Shown: positions 1-8,960, numbered from the stretch's first letter. The stretch is DNA of 64,000 nt from Paenibacillus sp. FJAT-29882 (GCF_001510645.1 NZ_LMVB01000001.1:124001-188000); one strand, 5' to 3'. Translations and numbers: made by a program. Notes: generated from the sequence alone by a model not told the origin.

Positions 1-627
1 GTAATAACATTCATCCTAGCTGTTCCAAATCTCGATTTTAGCAAAATCCTACCTTTATATTCAGATTCCGGCTTGCGTCCGATACTTAAAGGAACTTTGT
101 ACCTTGATTCTTATTTGGGGGAGTCTGTTATGATGATGATGTTTGTTTCATTCATGGCTCAACCACAGCAAGGACCCTCAAGAGCAATATGGGGAGTTGC
201 TCTTTCTGGATTGGCGCTATGTGCAAGTTCAATGGTTGTACTTATGACTTTAAGTCCTGAGGTAGCAGATAAACTAAAATATCCTGTTATAGATGCGATT
301 GGATTTATCTCCGTAATGGGGTTTATCCAAAACGTAGATCTTTTAGTCCTATTAATCTGGATGCTAAGTAGTTTTATTATAAATTCATTGTATTTCTTTA
401 TGGCCAGCTACGGAACAGCTCAATGGCTTAAAATCAAAGAATGGCGAAAAACTATTTGGTTTGTGGCTGCTTTTTCATTCGTATATGCCTTGATCTTTCC
501 AAATGTCACAATAACTGAAGTGGAATATATAAATAAGTATTGGATTCCTTTTGTGTTTCCGGTCAATATTATCGGAATTCCTCTTTTATTATGGATTGTG
601 GGAAGTATACGAAAAAAGAAACAGTAG
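1..627 (+). CDS. GerAB-family spore germination protein (5'-truncated by window edge)
   Basis: The frame is open from base 1, so only the C-terminal 208 residues are visible; the TTG at 73 is an internal codon. The visible part begins with an extracellular-loop-like stretch ending in a G-T-L-Y-L-D-S-Y-L-G-E motif. This resembles the GerAB/GerKB group of the APC superfamily, where a conserved G and E lie in this region. About five hydrophobic spans and a short basic tail (RKKKQ) follow. In this family the B subunit sits in the inner spore membrane and takes part in germinant sensing with the A and C subunits. The A or C partner would be expected outside the window to the left. The family call is good; the germinant is unknown. 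Confidence 0.8.
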   Translation, partial: VITFILAVPNLDFSKILPLYSDSGLRPILKGTLYLDSYLGESVMMMMFVSFMAQPQQGPSRAIWGVALSGLALCASSMVVLMTLSPEVADKLKYPVIDAIGFISVMGFIQNVDLLVLLIWMLSSFIINSLYFFMASYGTAQWLKIKEWRKTIWFVAAFSFVYALIFPNVTITEVEYINKYWIPFVFPVNIIGIPLLLWIVGSIRKKKQ

Positions 628-1280
628 ATTCCCTTAATTCATTCTTATAGATCAGATTAAAGTCTTTTTAAAAAGTCGAAGAAAGCACCTCTCACTTATG
701 CGGGTCATGATGTGGAAGCGAGACTTTTTAGGATCATTCTTTAATAAGAATTTGCTTTTTGAAATGAAAGCTTAAATGACATTGACCATTCTCCAACAAT
801 GGACTGTAACTACTAGTATCAAAGGGATAATTACAAGTTCCTATTACCTGAGGTGTGATCATTGGAATTACGTTCGGGGTACAGTGGATTATTAAGGTGG
901 ATGAAAATATGTTAGGGTCCAAGGATTTTATAAAATTTTTGATAGAGGGAAAGACGTGTCTGATAGCAGAGAAATCGTTTATATGGACCCAGTTGATGGA
1001 GAATACGAAGGCACTATTTAACTAAACTATCCGAAAAGAGGATTACCTGTATACGGCATTCTCTATCGAATTTATAAGATACAAGTGGATTACGGAAATT
1101 CGATGTTCCAATTAAACAATTAATGTTTTATCTTTGAAGTATTCTCGCTGCTCCCTGTGGTTATATGATACTAAGACGAATGAGACAATGAGGATCCTTG
1201 CTTGTATATCACTGAAAGAAGATCCAAAATAAGTATGAGCTTCGACCCCTTTTGAGTTATATCATTAAGCGTATATCAAG
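628..1280. other. Decayed intergenic zone without an intact gene
   Basis: No intact ORF with a ribosome-binding site is present. In the plus frame running through about 904-1123 there is a broken reading frame. It encodes a stretch ending E-Y-E-G-T-I, then an in-frame TAA at 1020-1022, then a continuation beginning L-N-Y-P-K-R-G-L-P-V-Y-G up to a TAA near 1121. The continuity on both sides of the stop suggests a dead gene, but I do not recognise the family. The zone lies between a germination gene and an integrase stub, so it is probably old mobile-element or genomic debris. Confidence 0.4.
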
Positions 1281-1469
1281 TTGTGCAGGAATAAAAAAGA
1301 GTATTCATTTGCTCAATTACGACGTACAGATGCGACTGGCATGATCAAAAACGGTGCAACTATTGAAGTAATCCAGAGCTTACTTGGACATGAGAACAGT
1401 GAGACCACAAAAATATATGCGCAGCTAATCGGTAAATTGAGAAACGATTTTTATAGTAAATATTTTTGA
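1281..1469 (+). pseudogene. Tyrosine recombinase/integrase C-terminal remnant
   Basis: The 62 residues match the C-terminal catalytic box of phage/XerC-type integrases: an L-R-R-T-D-A-T segment (catalytic Arg region), then L-L-G-H (catalytic His) and T-T-K-I-Y-A-Q-L (nucleophilic Tyr). The rest of the catalytic domain and the arm/core-binding domains are missing. Just upstream, at about 1261-1312, the alternate frame reads I-I-K-R-I-S-S-C-A-G-I-K-K, which resembles the strand preceding this box. A frameshift near 1310 therefore probably separates the two pieces. There is no ribosome-binding site. This is a relic of an integrated element whose other parts are not recognisable here. Confidence 0.7.
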
Positions 1470-1662
1470 AAGCTACTTAAATTAAACTAAATCGAAATCG
1501 AGGCGCCCGTATATATGCGCGTCTGGGTGTATTGGGCCATTTTCCATAAGAAGTGGTTGATAAACCTCCCTTTACCACTTAGCCATTAACCACGTTTGAG
1601 TGCGTCATAAACGAATTTGTTTCAACGATGAATAAAATCCTTCATAAAAAGAAACTTAAAGA

Positions 1663-2158
1663 TTAAAAAAACTCACAGATAAAGTTTTCAATTTCACTTT
1701 GTTTTTCATAAATTTCTATTAAAGCTTTCGCATTCATACTAAGATAACGTTTCCTGTTATATGTAAACACTAATGTACGAGTAGGATTTGAATCTAATTT
1801 CATATAAGCAAGGGAGGTTAGATAAGCACTCCAATGAACAATCATTTCAGGAACTACTGTTAGACGGATCCCATGCCCGACAAGAGACTGAGCTGTTTCA
1901 ATACTACTTGTTTCATAAGCAATCTATGGTTCAAATTTACCCCTCGCACATAATTCTAATACTGTACGACGAAAACCATATCCTTGTTTCAATAAAATAA
2001 ATGGACAATTTGCAAAAAACTCAATAGGTAAGGCATTTTGTTTGATCAATTTAGTAGAAGACATTCTCTGTTTTATTTTTTCTGGCATCCATTGTTGTGG
2101 TTCTTTTGGTAATACAAGATAAAGTGTCTTTTATATGTATTTTTATATTTTCCATAAT
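1663..2158 (-). pseudogene. LysR-family regulator remnant (substrate-binding domain only)
   Basis: Reading the minus strand from about 2122 to 1663 gives a continuous LysR-type effector-binding domain: a segment with F-I-L-L-K-Q-G-Y-G-F-R-R, then a T-S-S-I-E-T-A-Q-S-L-V motif, then a C-terminal L-D-S-N-P-T-R-T-L-V-F-T-Y. It is interrupted by an in-frame amber stop (complement at 1924-1926). A further frame break near 2123 separates a short N-terminal piece that starts at an ATG near 2158. The helix-turn-helix half is absent, so the protein cannot bind DNA. The target regulon is unknown. The in-frame stop plus the missing domain make the pseudogene call secure. Confidence 0.75.
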
Positions 2159-2295
2159 GTAGAAAAAATATCCCTGAAATAGAAACGTTTGTTCTTAAAT
2201 GAGCCGAAAGACTCTTTTTTTAAATTTTGTAATTGTTAAAATAATGGTAACAACCAAGATAATGCTACGAATTCATCCTATCAGGAGGGGTAATA

Positions 2296-3258
2296 ATGGA
2301 GCGAAAAGTACGATTGATTCCGTATCAGGTAGATGCATTGGTTGAGAAGGTTGCAGAGGTGCCAAAGGGAATTGAGCTTATTCAGGCTCCAAAGCTGTGG
2401 GAGAAGTCAAAAGGAAAGGGCATTACGGTTGCAATTTTGGACACCGGTTGTGATGTGGACCATCCAGATTTGCAAGGGCGGATTATTGGCGGACGGAATT
2501 TTACGGGAGATGATCATAGCAACCCTGATATTTTCACAGATTATAATGGTCATGGGACGCATGTAGCAGGTACAATTGCGGCTGTTGAAAATGGAGTGGG
2601 TGTCGTTGGTGTTGCGCCAGAAGCGAATTTATTAATTTTAAAAGTACTAGATCATCAAGGTTCTGGTCAGTATGAGTGGATTATTAACGGAATCAATTAT
2701 GCAGTAGAGCAGAAAGTGGACATCATTTCTATGAGCCTCGGTGGTCCAGATGATGTACCTGAATTGCAGCAAGCGATTCAGAATGCTATCGCAAAGCAAA
2801 TCCTCGTTGTTTGTGCAGCAGGAAATGAGGGAGATGGTCTAGATACAACGGATGAATTAGGCTATCCTGGTTGCTATAATGAAGTAATCAGCGTAGGTTC
2901 TGTAGATTTGAATCGTCGTTCTTCTGATTTCACGAACTCGAATAAAGAAGTAGACTTAGTGGCACCTGGCGAAGAGATTCTATCCACCTATTTGGATGGG
3001 AAATATGCAAAGTTGAGCGGAACATCAATGGCTACGCCTCATATATCAGGTGCACTGGCGTTAATCAAGGAACTTTCGAATAAAAGCTTTGAACGAAATT
3101 TGACTGAGCCGGAACTCTATGCACAACTCATCAAGAGAACCGTTCCGTTAGGCCATTCACCAAAGCTTGAAGGGAATGGGTTATTGTATCTAACAGCTGT
3201 CGATCATTTAGAGGAAGTCTTTAGTGAAAAATTAACTTCACAAGTGTTGAGTAGCTGA
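2296..3258 (+). CDS. ispA: Intracellular subtilisin-like serine protease IspA
   Basis: This is a 320-residue S8 peptidase with no signal peptide. It carries the N-terminal L-I-P-Y motif (residues 7-10), which in intracellular subtilisins is part of the inhibitory pro-extension. The catalytic triad is visible as D49 (ILDTG), H86 (GHGTHVAGT) and S244 (GTSMATPH), with the oxyanion Asn in A-A-G-N-E-G near residue 177. Length and sequence closely follow Bacillus IspA, the major cytoplasmic protease of stationary and sporulating cells. A strong AGGAGGGG ribosome-binding site at 2282-2289 supports the ATG at 2296. The stop overlaps the start of the next gene (TGATG), so the two are translationally coupled. 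Confidence 0.95.
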   Translation: MERKVRLIPYQVDALVEKVAEVPKGIELIQAPKLWEKSKGKGITVAILDTGCDVDHPDLQGRIIGGRNFTGDDHSNPDIFTDYNGHGTHVAGTIAAVENGVGVVGVAPEANLLILKVLDHQGSGQYEWIINGINYAVEQKVDIISMSLGGPDDVPELQQAIQNAIAKQILVVCAAGNEGDGLDTTDELGYPGCYNEVISVGSVDLNRRSSDFTNSNKEVDLVAPGEEILSTYLDGKYAKLSGTSMATPHISGALALIKELSNKSFERNLTEPELYAQLIKRTVPLGHSPKLEGNGLLYLTAVDHLEEVFSEKLTSQVLSS

Positions 3259-4064
3259 TGGGGGAGCTAACCCTACTAGCCCATGAGTGGAAAACGATTC
3301 AAGCGAATTACTTTAGGAATCTAGAAAATCGACCGTACTATGATGATGAGACAGATAATGAAATGAAGAAAGACTATTATTCTCGCATAGCCTTTGATCA
3401 TTATTTGAAAAAAAATCTAACTATGTTGCTTCAAGAAACACATAGCAATGAACTGGGGTATACCCCGCATCGTTTTTTATATCCTTGGGTCGATCTTCAG
3501 GAAAATGGTGAGCTGAAAAGCCTCTATTCAGGAAAAGGAATGAATCCGCTATCTGTCATAGAAGAGGACCTTATCCTTCATGAAAACCGGGAGAAAGGCC
3601 GGATCAGCGTATTTTCAGGAGGAAACCTATTAAACTGCGAGCATGTTGTTCCACAATCTTGGTTCCTTAAGAAAGAGCCAATGCGTGGAGATTTGCATCA
3701 TCTATTTGCCTGTGAGCCAAGCTGTAATAGTAGCCGTAGCAACTATCCGTATGATGATTTTCAGGATTATGTACCTGAGGCAAGAATTTCAGGTGTGAAG
3801 GACGGATGCGGTAAATCAGATTCAGGCAAATTCGAGCCTGAATACGGAAAAGGCATTGTCGCTAGGGCTACGCTCTATTTTCTAACTCGCTATCCAAATA
3901 CGATTCAGCAAGAGCTGACGAATCTTCCACTTTTGCTAGAATGGCATAATCGATTTCCAATATCACGATACGAAATGCATCGCAATCAAGCTATCCAAGA
4001 ACTACAGGGGAATCGTAATCCGTTTATTGATTATCCTGAATTGGCGGAGCAGATCCTAAAGTGA
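3258..4064 (+). CDS. Endonuclease I family nuclease, apparently cytoplasmic
   Basis: The 268-residue product carries the endonuclease I (EndA/NucM/Bsn) signature around residues 125-165: C-E-H-V-V-P-Q-S-W-F, then D-L-H-H-L-F and a conserved N-x-x-R-S-N-Y-P segment. These form the beta-beta-alpha metal site in that family. Known members are mostly secreted, but this N-terminus (MGELTLLAHEWK) has no signal peptide or membrane segment. The gene starts inside the stop codon of ispA (TGATG), so an intracellular protease and a nuclease are made together, which suggests a shared role in degrading cell contents. Its TGA stop lies within a repeat-element end that also forms the terminator. Confidence 0.85.
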   Translation: MGELTLLAHEWKTIQANYFRNLENRPYYDDETDNEMKKDYYSRIAFDHYLKKNLTMLLQETHSNELGYTPHRFLYPWVDLQENGELKSLYSGKGMNPLSVIEEDLILHENREKGRISVFSGGNLLNCEHVVPQSWFLKKEPMRGDLHHLFACEPSCNSSRSNYPYDDFQDYVPEARISGVKDGCGKSDSGKFEPEYGKGIVARATLYFLTRYPNTIQQELTNLPLLLEWHNRFPISRYEMHRNQAIQELQGNRNPFIDYPELAEQILK

Positions 4065-4107
4065 AACTTCAAACAGTGGGGTTTTCTTCATTCCCCACTG
4101 CTTTTTG
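4057..4107 (-). repeat. Right-end relic of the TTTAT-type element; doubles as terminator
   Basis: On the minus strand this is the hairpin-plus-tail right end shared with the copies near 9240-9282, 25320-25367 and 56552-56597 (cccactg, then ttgaagtttcacttta). On the plus strand it gives a CAGTGGGG/CCCCACTG hairpin (4074-4100) followed by a T-rich run, so it acts as the rho-independent terminator of the ispA-nuclease operon. The nuclease stop codon TGA falls inside the element-derived AAAGTGAAAC sequence. Confidence 0.7.
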
Positions 4108-4185
4108 TTATGGAGCATTCATTTTAGTGTATGATAGGCTGTATAGGTTTCTAAATTGTAAATCGAGCAAAAGGGAGGAAGAAAA

Positions 4186-4674
4186 ATGTTAGCTAACTTA
4201 CAAAAAGGTGAACATGGGTATATCGCTCGATTTGAGCGGCATGAAAAACACTCCGTTGAAAAGGTTTGGTCAATGTTGACTGAAAACGAGAAGTTAGCAA
4301 CTTGGTTTTCCGAGCTTCGAATTGATGAGCTTTGTAAAGGTGGTATCATTAAATTCGATATGCAAGATGGCACTTTTGAAGAGCTTACGATTATAGATCT
4401 TAAGCTGAAATCAGTATTGGAATTTACGTGGGACAAAGATCTTGTTCGGTTTGAATTGTATCCGGAACAGGATGGTTGTAAATTAGTATTGATTGAAAAA
4501 ATTGAAACCATCACGGATCATACGCCCAGGGATCTTGCTGGCTGGCATGTATGCCTTGAGGTTATTCAGGCATTACTGGACGGTAAAGAAATAAAATCTC
4601 GAAGAGAATTATGGAAACAGTGGCACGAGAAGTATGTAGTGGCTATAAAAGAAGTATCTGAAATTCAAGTATAA
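4186..4674 (+). CDS. SRPBCC/AHSA1-domain protein
   Basis: The 162-residue product has an activator-of-Hsp90 (AHSA1)-like START fold. It shows the typical order F-x-R-x-x-x-H-S-V-E-K-V-W-x-M-L-T at the N-terminus, a W-F in the helix/loop region (L-A-T-W-F-S-E-L), a central sheet, and a long C-terminal helix with G-W-H-V-C-L-E. Members bind hydrophobic ligands in the cytoplasm, and individual functions are mostly unknown. AAAGGGAGG just before the ATG is a good ribosome-binding site. It is monocistronic between two terminators. Confidence 0.85.
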   Translation: MLANLQKGEHGYIARFERHEKHSVEKVWSMLTENEKLATWFSELRIDELCKGGIIKFDMQDGTFEELTIIDLKLKSVLEFTWDKDLVRFELYPEQDGCKLVLIEKIETITDHTPRDLAGWHVCLEVIQALLDGKEIKSRRELWKQWHEKYVVAIKEVSEIQV

Positions 4675-4706
4675 GTGATATTAATTAATAGTAGATTATA
4701 CATCTA

Positions 4707-4739
4707 ACACTGGCCGTGTCTTCGGTTGGTGTTTTTTAT
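4707..4739 (+). terminator. Rho-independent terminator
   Basis: AACACTGGCCG pairs with CGGTTGGTGTT through Watson-Crick and G-U pairs, followed by TTTTTATT. It ends the SRPBCC gene. Confidence 0.7.
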
Positions 4740-4796
4740 TGCGAAATGCTTCGTTTTATTTACAGACTGAAAGTTGGTATGAAATGTATGCGTTCT

Positions 4797-4859
4797 AGCT
4801 TGTAAATCATAAATCAGGCTCGTAAAATGCTGATTCTGGCACGTAAATCGGAATTCAGG
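4797..4859. repeat. Three imperfect tandem units of about 21 bp
   Basis: Units at about 4797-4818, 4819-4839 and 4840-4859 share the pattern c-cGTAAAtc-aat-TcaGG. They lie in the 340-bp gap before the RNase J gene. No ribosome-binding site or ORF is attached to them. Function is unknown. Confidence 0.6.
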
Positions 4860-5012
4860 TGGATAATTTTAATCAGCCGGTACCGAAAGCAACTGTTTTA
4901 GTGGACAAGTCTAAAGTTTCCTTTATTCTAGGAAGCTCGAGCCTTCAACCCACTGATAAAGGAAAACCAAAGGGGCATACTACGTTTATATTTAATATGG
5001 GAGGATATAAAT

Positions 5013-6686
5013 GTGAGTACAAAAGAGAATGCATTATCTATCTTCGCCTTAGGCGGCTTGAATGAAATCGGGAAAAATATGTATGCAATCGAATATTCAA
5101 ACGATATCGTGATTATCGACTGTGGCAATAAGTTTCCTGATGAAAGTTTATTAGGAATAGATTTGATTATCCCTGATATAGCTTACTTAGTAGACAATAA
5201 AGATAAAGTCAGGGCTTTAATTGTCACACATGGACATGAAGATCATATCGGCGGGATCCCGTTCTTTTTAAAAAAGTTGAATGTACCCGTTTATGCCACA
5301 CGCTTCACACTAGGATTAATTGAAATCAAATTAAAAGAACATAAACTTCTAAGAGAAAGCGAACTTGTTGAAATCAACTCAAACTCAAACTTGAAAATCG
5401 GTGAAATGAGTGTAAGCTTTTTCAAAGTGACCCATAGTATTCCTGATTGCTTGGGAATGGTCTTTCACACACCAGAGGGTAATATTGTACATACAGGGGA
5501 CTTCAAGTTCGATTTAACCCCTGCGAATAAAGAAGAGCATTCGGATATTCATAAAATGGCTGAGATCGGCAAAAAAGGGGTCTTGCTTCTATTGTCTGAG
5601 AGTACCAATGCAGAACGACCTGGTTTGACCCCATCGGAACAAATGGTAGGTGAACATGTGGAAGCAACTTTCATGAAAGCCGAACGCAAAGTTATTCTGT
5701 CTACCTTTGCTTCAAATATTAGTCGCGTTCAGCAAGTCGTGAATGCAGCGCAAAAAACAAATCGAAAACTTGCGTTGCTTGGACGAAGTATGGTTAATGT
5801 CGTAGCGGTTGCTATGGAACGTGGATATTTAACAGTTCCTGATGGAATGTTAATTGACCCACGTGTAATCAATGAAATGGCTCCTGAAAAGGTGGCTATT
5901 TTATGCACGGGGAGTCAAGGTGAACCATTGGCTGCTCTTGCCCGCCTGTCCACTGGCAACTTTCGCGGTGTCGACATTTTACCTGAAGATACGGTTATCT
6001 TTGCAGCAGGTCCAATCCCTGGAAATGAACGAAATGTCACGAGTATCGTCGACAACTTATTTGCACTCGGAGCCAAAGTGATTTATGGATCAGGAAGTAC
6101 ATCCGGAATGCATGTTTCTGGCCATGGTTTTCAAGAGGATTTAAAACTAATGCTTACATTAATGAAACCAAAATATTTTATTCCCATTCACGGTGAATTT
6201 AGAATGCTACACCATCACCGTTTGTTAGCTGAATCCGTTGGAGTAGAGCAAGGAAACACGTTTATCATCAATAATGGCGATGTCGTCGATATTGAACATA
6301 CCATTGCCCGTCAGACTCGGGAAATACCGGTTGGGAATACCTACGTAGACGGAGGGGACGTCGGTAATGTTGGGGAATTTGTGTTACGTGACCGCAAACA
6401 GCTTTCAGAGGATGGGATGCTCATGATTGTTTTAACTATGAGCAAAGCGGAAGGAAAACTGCTTTCAAAGCCCGATACCATTTCTCGTGGATTTGTGGAT
6501 AAAGATTTCTCGGAAATCCGAAGAGATGTTAATCGACTTACTACAGAAATTGTTAACGAGTTGCTAGAAGCAAATCGAATTTCAAGGAATGTATTGAAAA
6601 AACAAATAAAAAAATCAATTCGACAATATGTCTATACTCATACTAAGAAAAATCCAATGATTGTTCCTATACTTATTGAAATTTAA
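5013..6686 (+). CDS. RNase J family ribonuclease (metallo-beta-lactamase/beta-CASP)
   Basis: The 557-residue length is almost exactly that of Bacillus RNase J1/J2. The zinc-binding H-x-H-x-D-H motif is at residues 73-78 (HGHEDH) after L-G-G-L-N-E-I-G-K-N. H-T-G-D-F-K-F-D (motif 3), the beta-CASP S-T-F-A-S-N-I and G-S-Q-G-E-P motifs, and P-I-H-G-E-F-R-M all follow. The enzyme carries out 5'-3' exonucleolytic and endonucleolytic RNA decay. Translation starts at GTG 5013 behind GGGAGG; an out-of-frame ATGTGA overlaps the start. The gene stands alone with its own terminator, so it may be a paralogue rather than the housekeeping rnjA, and I leave the symbol open. All catalytic residues are present. 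Confidence 0.92.
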   Translation: MSTKENALSIFALGGLNEIGKNMYAIEYSNDIVIIDCGNKFPDESLLGIDLIIPDIAYLVDNKDKVRALIVTHGHEDHIGGIPFFLKKLNVPVYATRFTLGLIEIKLKEHKLLRESELVEINSNSNLKIGEMSVSFFKVTHSIPDCLGMVFHTPEGNIVHTGDFKFDLTPANKEEHSDIHKMAEIGKKGVLLLLSESTNAERPGLTPSEQMVGEHVEATFMKAERKVILSTFASNISRVQQVVNAAQKTNRKLALLGRSMVNVVAVAMERGYLTVPDGMLIDPRVINEMAPEKVAILCTGSQGEPLAALARLSTGNFRGVDILPEDTVIFAAGPIPGNERNVTSIVDNLFALGAKVIYGSGSTSGMHVSGHGFQEDLKLMLTLMKPKYFIPIHGEFRMLHHHRLLAESVGVEQGNTFIINNGDVVDIEHTIARQTREIPVGNTYVDGGDVGNVGEFVLRDRKQLSEDGMLMIVLTMSKAEGKLLSKPDTISRGFVDKDFSEIRRDVNRLTTEIVNELLEANRISRNVLKKQIKKSIRQYVYTHTKKNPMIVPILIEI

Positions 6687-6729
6687 TTGGGGCAGTTAAA
6701 AAAATGAAATAATTGATCTTTAACAATAG

Positions 6730-6757
6730 GACGCATTTCTCAAATGAGGAATGCGTC
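6730..6757 (+). terminator. Hairpin terminator after RNase J
   Basis: GACGCATTTCTC pairs with GAGGAATGCGTC around an AAAT loop. The following run (tagtttcattt) is only moderately T-rich. Confidence 0.6.
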
Positions 6758-6922
6758 TAGTTTCATTTAAGGGCCAAATTATTTTTTACTTTCAATATCT
6801 AATGAAGGTGCTATTCATAAGAATTGCGCTGTTTTTAAAATTTTAAAATATAATTGTTTTTATAAGAAAAAATGAACTTTTTTTCACTAACATTACTCTT
6901 ATAAGGGGAGTGAGGTGGAAGT

Positions 6923-7468
6923 ATGAATGTAGTTCGATTGGTGAAAAAAGCAAAAAAGGGAAGTAAAGAAGCATTACTTCAATTAATTATGGCTGAAAAA
7001 GATGTTTATTATAAGCTTGCTCTCACCTATATGGGGAATACGCATGATGCAATGGATGCGATGGAGGAAATGATTGTAAGGCTATATGAAAAGATCGATC
7101 AGCTCAAGAAAGAGGAAGCTTTTTACAGATGGAGTAAAACCATTTTGGTTAATAGTTGTAAAACCTTGCTTCGTAAGCAAAAAAAGCTGGTGTTATTAGA
7201 TGATTGGAATACTACTAATGAGAGGGAACTAGGTCATGCTTTGACTCGTGATCCTTATATTAGTAGTGATCAACAAATGGATATCCAAGAGTTGTTATTA
7301 CATGTAAATGAGCAACAAAAAGAAGCGCTCCAATTAAAATATTTACATGATCTCGATTACCAAACAATAGCTGATATCACAAATGTTTCGATTGGGACTG
7401 TTAAATCAAGGATCTTTCAAGGATTGAAAAAGCTAAGAGATCATTATAGAGGTGATGTTGATGAATAA
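6923..7468 (+). CDS. ECF-like RNA polymerase sigma factor
   Basis: The 181-residue protein has sigma region 2 (about residues 20-75, including Y-K-L-A-L-T-Y-M and the D-A-M-D-A-M-E-E segment) and region 4 (about 125-175, L-K-Y-L-H-D-L-D-Y-Q-T-I-A-D, then S-I-G-T-V-K-S-R-I-F-Q-G-L). There is no region 1 or 3, as in ECF factors. The ATG is preceded by GGGGAGTGAGGTGG. Its stop overlaps by eight bases (ATGAATAA) the start of a membrane-anchored DUF4179 protein, the usual arrangement for a sigma factor with its membrane regulator. The inducing signal cannot be read from the sequence. Confidence 0.88.
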   Translation: MNVVRLVKKAKKGSKEALLQLIMAEKDVYYKLALTYMGNTHDAMDAMEEMIVRLYEKIDQLKKEEAFYRWSKTILVNSCKTLLRKQKKLVLLDDWNTTNERELGHALTRDPYISSDQQMDIQELLLHVNEQQKEALQLKYLHDLDYQTIADITNVSIGTVKSRIFQGLKKLRDHYRGDVDE

Positions 7469-8750
7469 CGTTGAGAAACGATTAGCTGAAGCGAAGAAGC
7501 ACATAGACTCCATAACAGCACCAGAAGAATTAGAAATGAGATTAAGGAGTGCTCTAAATACGACTACTCCAAAAAATACGAAACGAATAGCACCTATTTG
7601 GAAGGTAGCAGCGGTCGCCTTATTTTTTATGGTCATCGTTGGATATCATTACAATGCTTTTGCCTTTTATGGCAAGAAACTACTTGGATTTGATGAAGTG
7701 ATTAATGGTACTTTAAAAGAACTAAATGATGAAGGTATGGGACAAATCGTAGAAAAAAAGACTGAGCTAATAGACGGAACAGATCTCATCATTAATGGAA
7801 TGATGACGGATGCCAATCAATCGATTGTGTACTACACATTAACGAATCCAAATGGGATAGATGACCGCAAGAGTGACTTTTTTAGACCTGCAAAAGTAAC
7901 CGGTTTTTTAACGAATTCAGCAGTAGTAAGTGGTACGTCACTAATGAATGAGGATCATACTGAGATAAAAGGAACGATGTCTTTTGAGCCTGTAAGTCCA
8001 TTTTCAAAAAAATTAACGTTTCATTTTTGGCAACATCTACAGAATAACCAAATGACAGAAAGAAGTATTTCTTTCCCTTATAATCCAAACAAAGCAATGC
8101 AAACCGAGATTAAACAGTCGATAAAGAAGACATTGAAAGTCGACAAAGGAACGATTACATTCAATTCGATAACAGCCACACCAACATTAACGGTGATCGA
8201 AGGTTCGTTGAATGTTGAGAACTTTGATAGAGTCGATTTCGCGTTAGACGGAATAGAATTAATTGCTAATGGATCTCCTATCGAAGTACTGGGTGGTGGC
8301 AGTCAATCTTCATTTAATGGGATAAAGTTTGACATTCGCTATGATTCATTACCGAAAGAGCTATATTCATTAGAACTAGTCATGAAAGAGTTTGTTGGAT
8401 ATCAAATGGTAAAAGAAAAGATTTCACTCGCTTCTATGGACGATGAGCCGATTACTCTTGATGGTAAAGAACTATTGGTGAAAGATGTGTCAACGACTTC
8501 AGAAGGAGTTGAAATAACGATTGCTACCGATGATGATGTGATGCTTGATGGTGTATCAATAGAAACAAAAAAGGAGTTAACCTCGTTAAAAACGACAGTA
8601 AATCAAATCAAAGCAAAGCAAAAAAACGGACGGGTAATGAAGGAACGTACTTTGTTATTTGATACAACGGTAGAGCCAGAATACCTTTTGATAGAAGGTA
8701 TACACTACATGAAACCATACAAAAACGTAATTGAGATACTTGTTGATTAG
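7461..8750 (+). CDS. DUF4179-type membrane protein, probable anti-sigma partner
   Basis: The likely start is the ATG at 7461, behind AGAGGTG, which overlaps the sigma gene stop. A GTG at 7452 would add three residues. The protein has a cytoplasmic N-terminus of about 45 residues and one membrane segment (around V-A-A-V-A-L-F-F-M-V-I-V-G). A large, beta-rich extracytoplasmic region of about 360 residues follows, typical of DUF4179 proteins encoded after ECF-like sigma genes. The inferred role is to hold the upstream sigma factor inactive until an envelope signal arrives. No zinc-finger anti-sigma motif is visible, so the binding mode is unknown. Confidence 0.75.
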   Translation: MNNVEKRLAEAKKHIDSITAPEELEMRLRSALNTTTPKNTKRIAPIWKVAAVALFFMVIVGYHYNAFAFYGKKLLGFDEVINGTLKELNDEGMGQIVEKKTELIDGTDLIINGMMTDANQSIVYYTLTNPNGIDDRKSDFFRPAKVTGFLTNSAVVSGTSLMNEDHTEIKGTMSFEPVSPFSKKLTFHFWQHLQNNQMTERSISFPYNPNKAMQTEIKQSIKKTLKVDKGTITFNSITATPTLTVIEGSLNVENFDRVDFALDGIELIANGSPIEVLGGGSQSSFNGIKFDIRYDSLPKELYSLELVMKEFVGYQMVKEKISLASMDDEPITLDGKELLVKDVSTTSEGVEITIATDDDVMLDGVSIETKKELTSLKTTVNQIKAKQKNGRVMKERTLLFDTTVEPEYLLIEGIHYMKPYKNVIEILVD

Positions 8751-8960
8751 TAAGGTAGAATTGTTTTCGATTTTGAAAAAAGTTACTCATAATGTGTGTG
8801 CAAATAGATCTAATGATATTTACAAAAATCTTTAAAAAACTCGCTGAACTAACAGGGGACTTTTGAACAATATCATATGCTCCCATTTAGCTGAAATAGC
8901 AGCAAGCGTACAAGAAGAACTAGAACAGGAAAAAACCTACCTATTGTTATTTTTCTTTAT

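Noticed and set aside
1788..2000. 70-codon plus-strand ORF
   Set aside because: It is the complement of the minus-strand LysR remnant, whose translation is clearly the meaningful one.
4797..4859. Short CRISPR-like array
   Set aside because: The three units are contiguous, imperfect and without spacers; no cas genes are present.
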